A stretch of DNA of 64,000 nt from Erwinia sorbitola (GTDB lineage Bacteria > Pseudomonadota > Gammaproteobacteria > Enterobacterales > Enterobacteriaceae). Within the stretch, counting starts at the first letter, position 1. The number at the start of each line of letters is the position of its first letter. A program made the position numbers and the translations under genes. Below are positions 60,498 through 64,000 of this stretch, one piece after another. Location: assembly GCF_009738185.1 (NCBI RefSeq), contig NZ_CP046509.1, forward strand, positions 2,917,501 through 2,981,500, written 5' to 3'. The notes below the pieces were generated by a model. It made no database searches. It was not told the DNA's origin and saw only the letters and a list, made by a program, of their open reading frames with translations.

Positions 60498-62137
60498 TAT
60501 TTCGCCCTCTTCGGCTGTGGGTCCTGACCTGGTTTGGCTTCAAATACCAGCGCATTACTCTTGGTGTTGAGTGTTTTCAACACAGGCTGCAACTCACGCA
60601 ATACCTGGTCAAGACGCTGCATATCACCAACCATCTTGTTGTACGCCGGTGAACCAGGCTGGAAGCCCTTCATGCTACGGTTAAGCTCACGCAGCGTATT
60701 CTGCATATCCGCTGGCAGCTCTTTCATCGACTGACTGGAGGTAATCTGGTTGAGATTATCCAGTGTTTTCTGCATTTCACGCAGCGTACGCTGGCTCTCT
60801 TTCAACGTTCCGGTCGCTTCATTCAGCAGTGGATTCAACGGCAGACTATTAATCTTATCCAGCGACTCCATCAGTTTCTGCTGAATTTGCGCCAGGCCAC
60901 CGCTCACCGTTGGGATCAGCTCATAATCGGCAAAGGTTTTCGGTCCACTCACCGGTTTGGCGTTGTTATAGAAGTCGAGGTCGACATATAACGATCCGGT
61001 CAGCAGGTTGGCTGATTTCAGTGAGGCGCGTAGTCCATGAGTGATACCATCTTTCAGATGCTGCTCGAAGTTGAAATCACTACCCAACTGCTTCTGGAAG
61101 CGATCGGGTTCAATGCGGATAAGTACCGGAATGCGATAATCGTTATTCAGACGCTGGGCAATGCCCGGCATGGTAAATGGCACTTCTGCCACGGTACCCA
61201 GACGAATACCACGGAATTCCACCGGAGCTCCTTTCTGCAAACCGCGAATCGAGTCGTTGAAGAACAGCAGGAAGTCTTTATGCACGCTGTACAGCGAATC
61301 CTGAATGCTGCGCTGATCGTTAAACAGTCGATACTCAGCTTTATTTTCTGCGGGCTGACCTCTCTCCCATCCTTCTGGCACATCGAAACTGACACCGCCG
61401 CTGAACAGCGTCGTCAACGATCCCATCTCCACCCGCATACCCGAGGCAGACATATCTACGGCAATTCCGCTATCTTTCCAGAAACGGACATTATCGGTTA
61501 CAAGGCGGTCATATGGGGCGGCAATAAATAACTGATAGGTCATCATGCGTTTATCAGCATCAAAGGCGCCGGTTTCCACAGATCCTACCCGATAACCGCG
61601 GAACAGCACCGGGTCGCCAGCATTAAGCTGACCGGATTTCTCGCTGTCGAGGGTAATACGTATGCCTTTTGCATCCAGCGGTGCCAGCGGCGGTGCATCA
61701 AGCAGCTCATACTGCGCTGCCTTTTCACCTTTACCGCCCGGCTGAAGCTCAATATAAGCCCCTGACAGCAGCGTTCCCAGACCAGTGATCCCTTCACGAC
61801 CAATGGCTGGTTTCACCACCCAGAAGGCGCTGTCCTCACGCAGCAATTTCTCCATGCCGGAATTAAGCCGCGCTTTGATTTCCACATGATGCAGGTCGTC
61901 AGTCAGCACGGCGCTTTCCACCACGCCAACATTTACACTGCGGCTTTTAATCATCGTTTTACCGCCTTCAATTCCTTCGGCGTTGGTGGTGATCAGCGTC
62001 ACCATCGGTCCCTGATGGCTGAAGTGGTAAAACAAAATCCATGCACCGATCAGGACGGTTACGATGGGAATGATCCACACCGGCGACCATCGCTTGATCT
62101 TATCTACTGTGGCTATGCCGTGGTTATTGTCCGTCAC
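60497..62137 (-). CDS. pqiB: PqiB, MCE-family periplasmic tube protein
   Basis: A 546-residue membrane-anchored protein with one N-terminal helix (WIIPIVTVLIGAWILFY, about 18-35) and three MCE domains, beginning at about 45, 160 and 285, followed by a C-terminal helical needle (SLDKINSLPLNPLLNEATG and LREMQKTLDNLNQI). PqiB hexamers form a syringe-like tunnel bridging inner and outer membranes for lipid traffic. Translation starts at a GTG at 62137 with a perfect AAGGAG eight bases before, inside the end of pqiA; a longer frame upstream is not believed. Length equals E. coli PqiB. Confidence 0.95.
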   Translation of the reverse strand: MTDNNHGIATVDKIKRWSPVWIIPIVTVLIGAWILFYHFSHQGPMVTLITTNAEGIEGGKTMIKSRSVNVGVVESAVLTDDLHHVEIKARLNSGMEKLLREDSAFWVVKPAIGREGITGLGTLLSGAYIELQPGGKGEKAAQYELLDAPPLAPLDAKGIRITLDSEKSGQLNAGDPVLFRGYRVGSVETGAFDADKRMMTYQLFIAAPYDRLVTDNVRFWKDSGIAVDMSASGMRVEMGSLTTLFSGGVSFDVPEGWERGQPAENKAEYRLFNDQRSIQDSLYSVHKDFLLFFNDSIRGLQKGAPVEFRGIRLGTVAEVPFTMPGIAQRLNNDYRIPVLIRIEPDRFQKQLGSDFNFEQHLKDGITHGLRASLKSANLLTGSLYVDLDFYNNAKPVSGPKTFADYELIPTVSGGLAQIQQKLMESLDKINSLPLNPLLNEATGTLKESQRTLREMQKTLDNLNQITSSQSMKELPADMQNTLRELNRSMKGFQPGSPAYNKMVGDMQRLDQVLRELQPVLKTLNTKSNALVFEAKPGQDPQPKRAK

Positions 62138-63398
62138 TTGCAGGCTCCTTAGTATTCTTTTCTTGTATCCGGTCCCATGTGAGACGGGGATCAAACGTCA
62201 TGGCGGCAAACATCGTCAGAATTACCACCAACGCAAATAGCACCGCGCCGCTGGCAGGGTAAATACTCATTAGCTGCCCCATTCGCACCAGCGCCGATAG
62301 CACGGCGATAACGAAGACATCAATCATTGACCAGCGCCCGACAAATTCCACAACTTCATAGATCCTGTGCATTTTGTCACTGTCATCCCGGTTGCTGTCA
62401 CGCTCGTTGGCATGCCAGCACAGCCAGCCGATGGCCAGCATTTTCAATGAGGGCACCATAATACTGGCGATAAAGATCACCAGTGCGACCGGATAGGATC
62501 CGTCGCTCCACAACAGGATCACCCCGGCCATAATGGTTGAGGTGATTTTGTTACCCAGTGCCTCAGTGACCATAATAGGCATCAGATTGGCCGGGATATA
62601 GATCAGTATTGATGTCACTAATAATGCCAGCGTCCATTGCAGGCTATGTTTACGCCGGGCATGCCCGTGAACTCCGCAACGCGGACATTCCAGAGTATCC
62701 ACCGGGAGTACTGCGGTGCAACAACGGCATGAGCGCAGTCCCTGACTCAAACCGCTTATACCGGGCACAGGTGTATGCGGGATCGCTGGCAACGGGGAGA
62801 TCCCCTGCCACAACGAGCGGCGATCGATGCACTGGAAAGCTCTGAGATGCAGCAGGCAAAACAGACACCAGGGAACAAAACTGGTGCCGAGTCCTATTTC
62901 TCCGTAGGCCATCAGTTTAACGAAGCTCACCAGTACGCCTGCGAGGAAGATCTCCGCCATGCCCCAGGTCTTCAACTGAAACAGGACGCGAGCCATCACA
63001 ATTTTAAGCCGCTGCGGCAGTGGAATGTTGTTCACCAGCAGCAGGATCATCAGCATGCTAAGGGCCGGAACAGCCTGAACAAACAGCAAAAACAGCGTCG
63101 CCAGGCTGCTGTAGTCATCGGAAATCATCACCTGAGGAATTTTCGTCAGGGAGATCTCGCTGCTAAGACCAGCAACCCGCATATTGATGAATGGGAATAA
63201 ATTAGCCAGCAGCAGCATAAAGAGCGCTGCCAGCGCATAAGCAGTTGGCCGCTTCTGCGGCTCAACCCAGTTCGACTGAAGTGTAGTATGACAACGTGGG
63301 CAGCTTGCCTTGCTGCCCGGCCGGATTTCTGGCAACTGTGTCATCAGATCACACTGTGGACAAAGCATCCATTGATGCGCGTGGTGCGACGAACACAT
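62124..63398 (-). CDS. pqiA: PqiA, inner-membrane paraquat-inducible protein
   Basis: A 424-residue membrane protein with two PqiA modules, each a cysteine zinc-ribbon-like motif followed by four helices. The ribbons are MLCPQCDLMTQLP with CPRCHTTL, and CRCCTAVLPVDTLECPRCG. Helical parts include FQLKTWGMAEIFLAGVLVSFVKLMAYG and EVVEFVGRWSMIDVFVIAVLSALVRMG. It forms the inner-membrane part of the Pqi lipid-transport system. In E. coli the operon is induced by redox stress through SoxS; no SoxS box was identified here. The stop overlaps the pqiB start. Confidence 0.95.
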   Translation of the reverse strand: MCSSHHAHQWMLCPQCDLMTQLPEIRPGSKASCPRCHTTLQSNWVEPQKRPTAYALAALFMLLLANLFPFINMRVAGLSSEISLTKIPQVMISDDYSSLATLFLLFVQAVPALSMLMILLLVNNIPLPQRLKIVMARVLFQLKTWGMAEIFLAGVLVSFVKLMAYGEIGLGTSFVPWCLFCLLHLRAFQCIDRRSLWQGISPLPAIPHTPVPGISGLSQGLRSCRCCTAVLPVDTLECPRCGVHGHARRKHSLQWTLALLVTSILIYIPANLMPIMVTEALGNKITSTIMAGVILLWSDGSYPVALVIFIASIMVPSLKMLAIGWLCWHANERDSNRDDSDKMHRIYEVVEFVGRWSMIDVFVIAVLSALVRMGQLMSIYPASGAVLFALVVILTMFAAMTFDPRLTWDRIQEKNTKEPASDGQ

Positions 63399-63430
63399 AC
63401 CTGATCCTCGGTGATTTCAGAACAGCTCTA

Positions 63431-64000
63431 TCAGGCGCCGTTGCTTAACGACTCCAGATATTCCCAACGCTCGAAAGCGACTTCCAGTTCCTGTTCAGCC
63501 TGAGCTAATGAGTCCAGTACAGGCTGGGTGACATCGTGGGGCTGGTTGAAGAAGTTAGCATCAGCAACCTGTGCCTGTATTGCTTCCAGGCGGGCTTCCA
63601 GCTCTTCCATCTTCTTCGGCAACTGTTCCAGTTCACGCTGCAAATTGTAGCTTAACTTAGCAGCTGGCTTCCTTGCTGCTTCATTTTTTGTGTTTTCCTG
63701 ACGCGCTGGCGTAGTGTTACCACCTTTAGCTGCTGCCCGGTTCTCTTTCCATGCACGACGCTGCGACTGCGCATCATGATAACCACCGACGAAAGCACCG
63801 ATATCGCCGTTACCTTCAAAGATCCAACATTCCGTCACGGTATTATCAACGAATTGACGATCGTGGCTTACCAGCAGTACGGTACCCTGATAACCGTCAA
63901 TCAACTCTTCCAGCAGCTCAAGCGTTTCCACATCAAGGTCGTTGGTTGGTTCATCAAGGATCAGCAGGTTGCTTGGCTTCAGGAACAGACGAGCCAACAG
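63431..64000 (-). CDS. uup: Uup, ABC-F ATPase (C-terminal part, cut by the window edge)
   Basis: The last 190 residues of an ABC-F protein. The second ABC module shows the end of the signature and Walker B (MARLFLKPSNLLILDEPTNDLDVETL) and the switch histidine in LLVSHDRQFVDNTV. An alanine/lysine-rich linker and a C-terminal coiled coil (LEQLPKKMEELEARLEAIQAQV) follow, which is the DNA- or branched-structure-binding tail of Uup. Uup lowers precise excision of transposons and acts on ribosomes. The 5' part lies beyond the right edge. It is upstream of pqiA in the same direction, 32 bases apart, as in E. coli. Confidence 0.95.
   Translation of the reverse strand: MLARLFLKPSNLLILDEPTNDLDVETLELLEELIDGYQGTVLLVSHDRQFVDNTVTECWIFEGNGDIGAFVGGYHDAQSQRRAWKENRAAAKGGNTTPARQENTKNEAARKPAAKLSYNLQRELEQLPKKMEELEARLEAIQAQVADANFFNQPHDVTQPVLDSLAQAEQELEVAFERWEYLESLSNGA

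Overview
The window is chromosomal DNA of a gamma-proteobacterium of the order Enterobacterales. Protein-level resemblance to Escherichia coli is very high for the housekeeping genes. A LuxI gene sits beside sdiA, and several local gene orders differ from E. coli, so an Erwinia/Pantoea-type (Erwiniaceae) genome is the most likely source. The species cannot be named from sequence alone. No insertion sequence, phage or CRISPR array was seen.

Bases 1-20947 hold an essentially complete type VI secretion system (T6SS). A minus-strand run starts at tssB (19908) and reads tssB-C-E-F-G, tagH (FHA), tssJ-K-L-H, a short VasH-like regulator, vasI, tssA, tssM, a tagA/vasL gene, and the first codons of a vgrG that leaves the left edge. 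Hcp is divergent at 20429. This is the gene order of the Vibrio cholerae VAS cluster. The VasH position holds a protein with the GAF and Fis-type DNA-binding ends but no AAA+ ATPase. The cluster abuts tRNA-Gly, where E. coli carries cysT-leuZ.

Bases 21344-27364 are the tRNA-Gly/pgsA/uvrC/uvrY block, divergent yecF and a GlpM-family gene, then a quorum-sensing pair. The pair is the sdiA receptor gene followed by a luxI acyl-homoserine-lactone synthase gene, with a perfect 20-bp lux-box palindrome and a strong leader hairpin between them. cycA and a ydjM-like gene follow.

Bases 30777-36801 are rutR and the rut pyrimidine-degradation operon (rutA-B-C-D-F-G, without rutE), with a RutR operator and a near-perfect sigma-54 promoter in front. 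Bases 36876-41978 hold an EamA transporter, a ymdF-like stress protein, yccJ without its usual partner wrbA, a succinate-semialdehyde dehydrogenase, and an agp phosphatase with an unusual 20-unit pentapeptide tail. Two identical tRNA-Ser(UGA) genes follow, each with its own promoter and terminator.

Bases 43076-64000 follow the E. coli order closely: yccA, tusE, acyP, rlmI, hspQ, yccU, yccT, mgsA, helD, yccF, yccS, sxy, sulA, ompA, matP, the Lon-like ycbZ, fabA, rmf, pqiC-B-A and the 3' part of uup. Recognisable control sites include a LexA box at sulA, the ompA leader with its MicA target, FadR/FabR sites at fabA, and two ERIC-like repeats between fabA and rmf.
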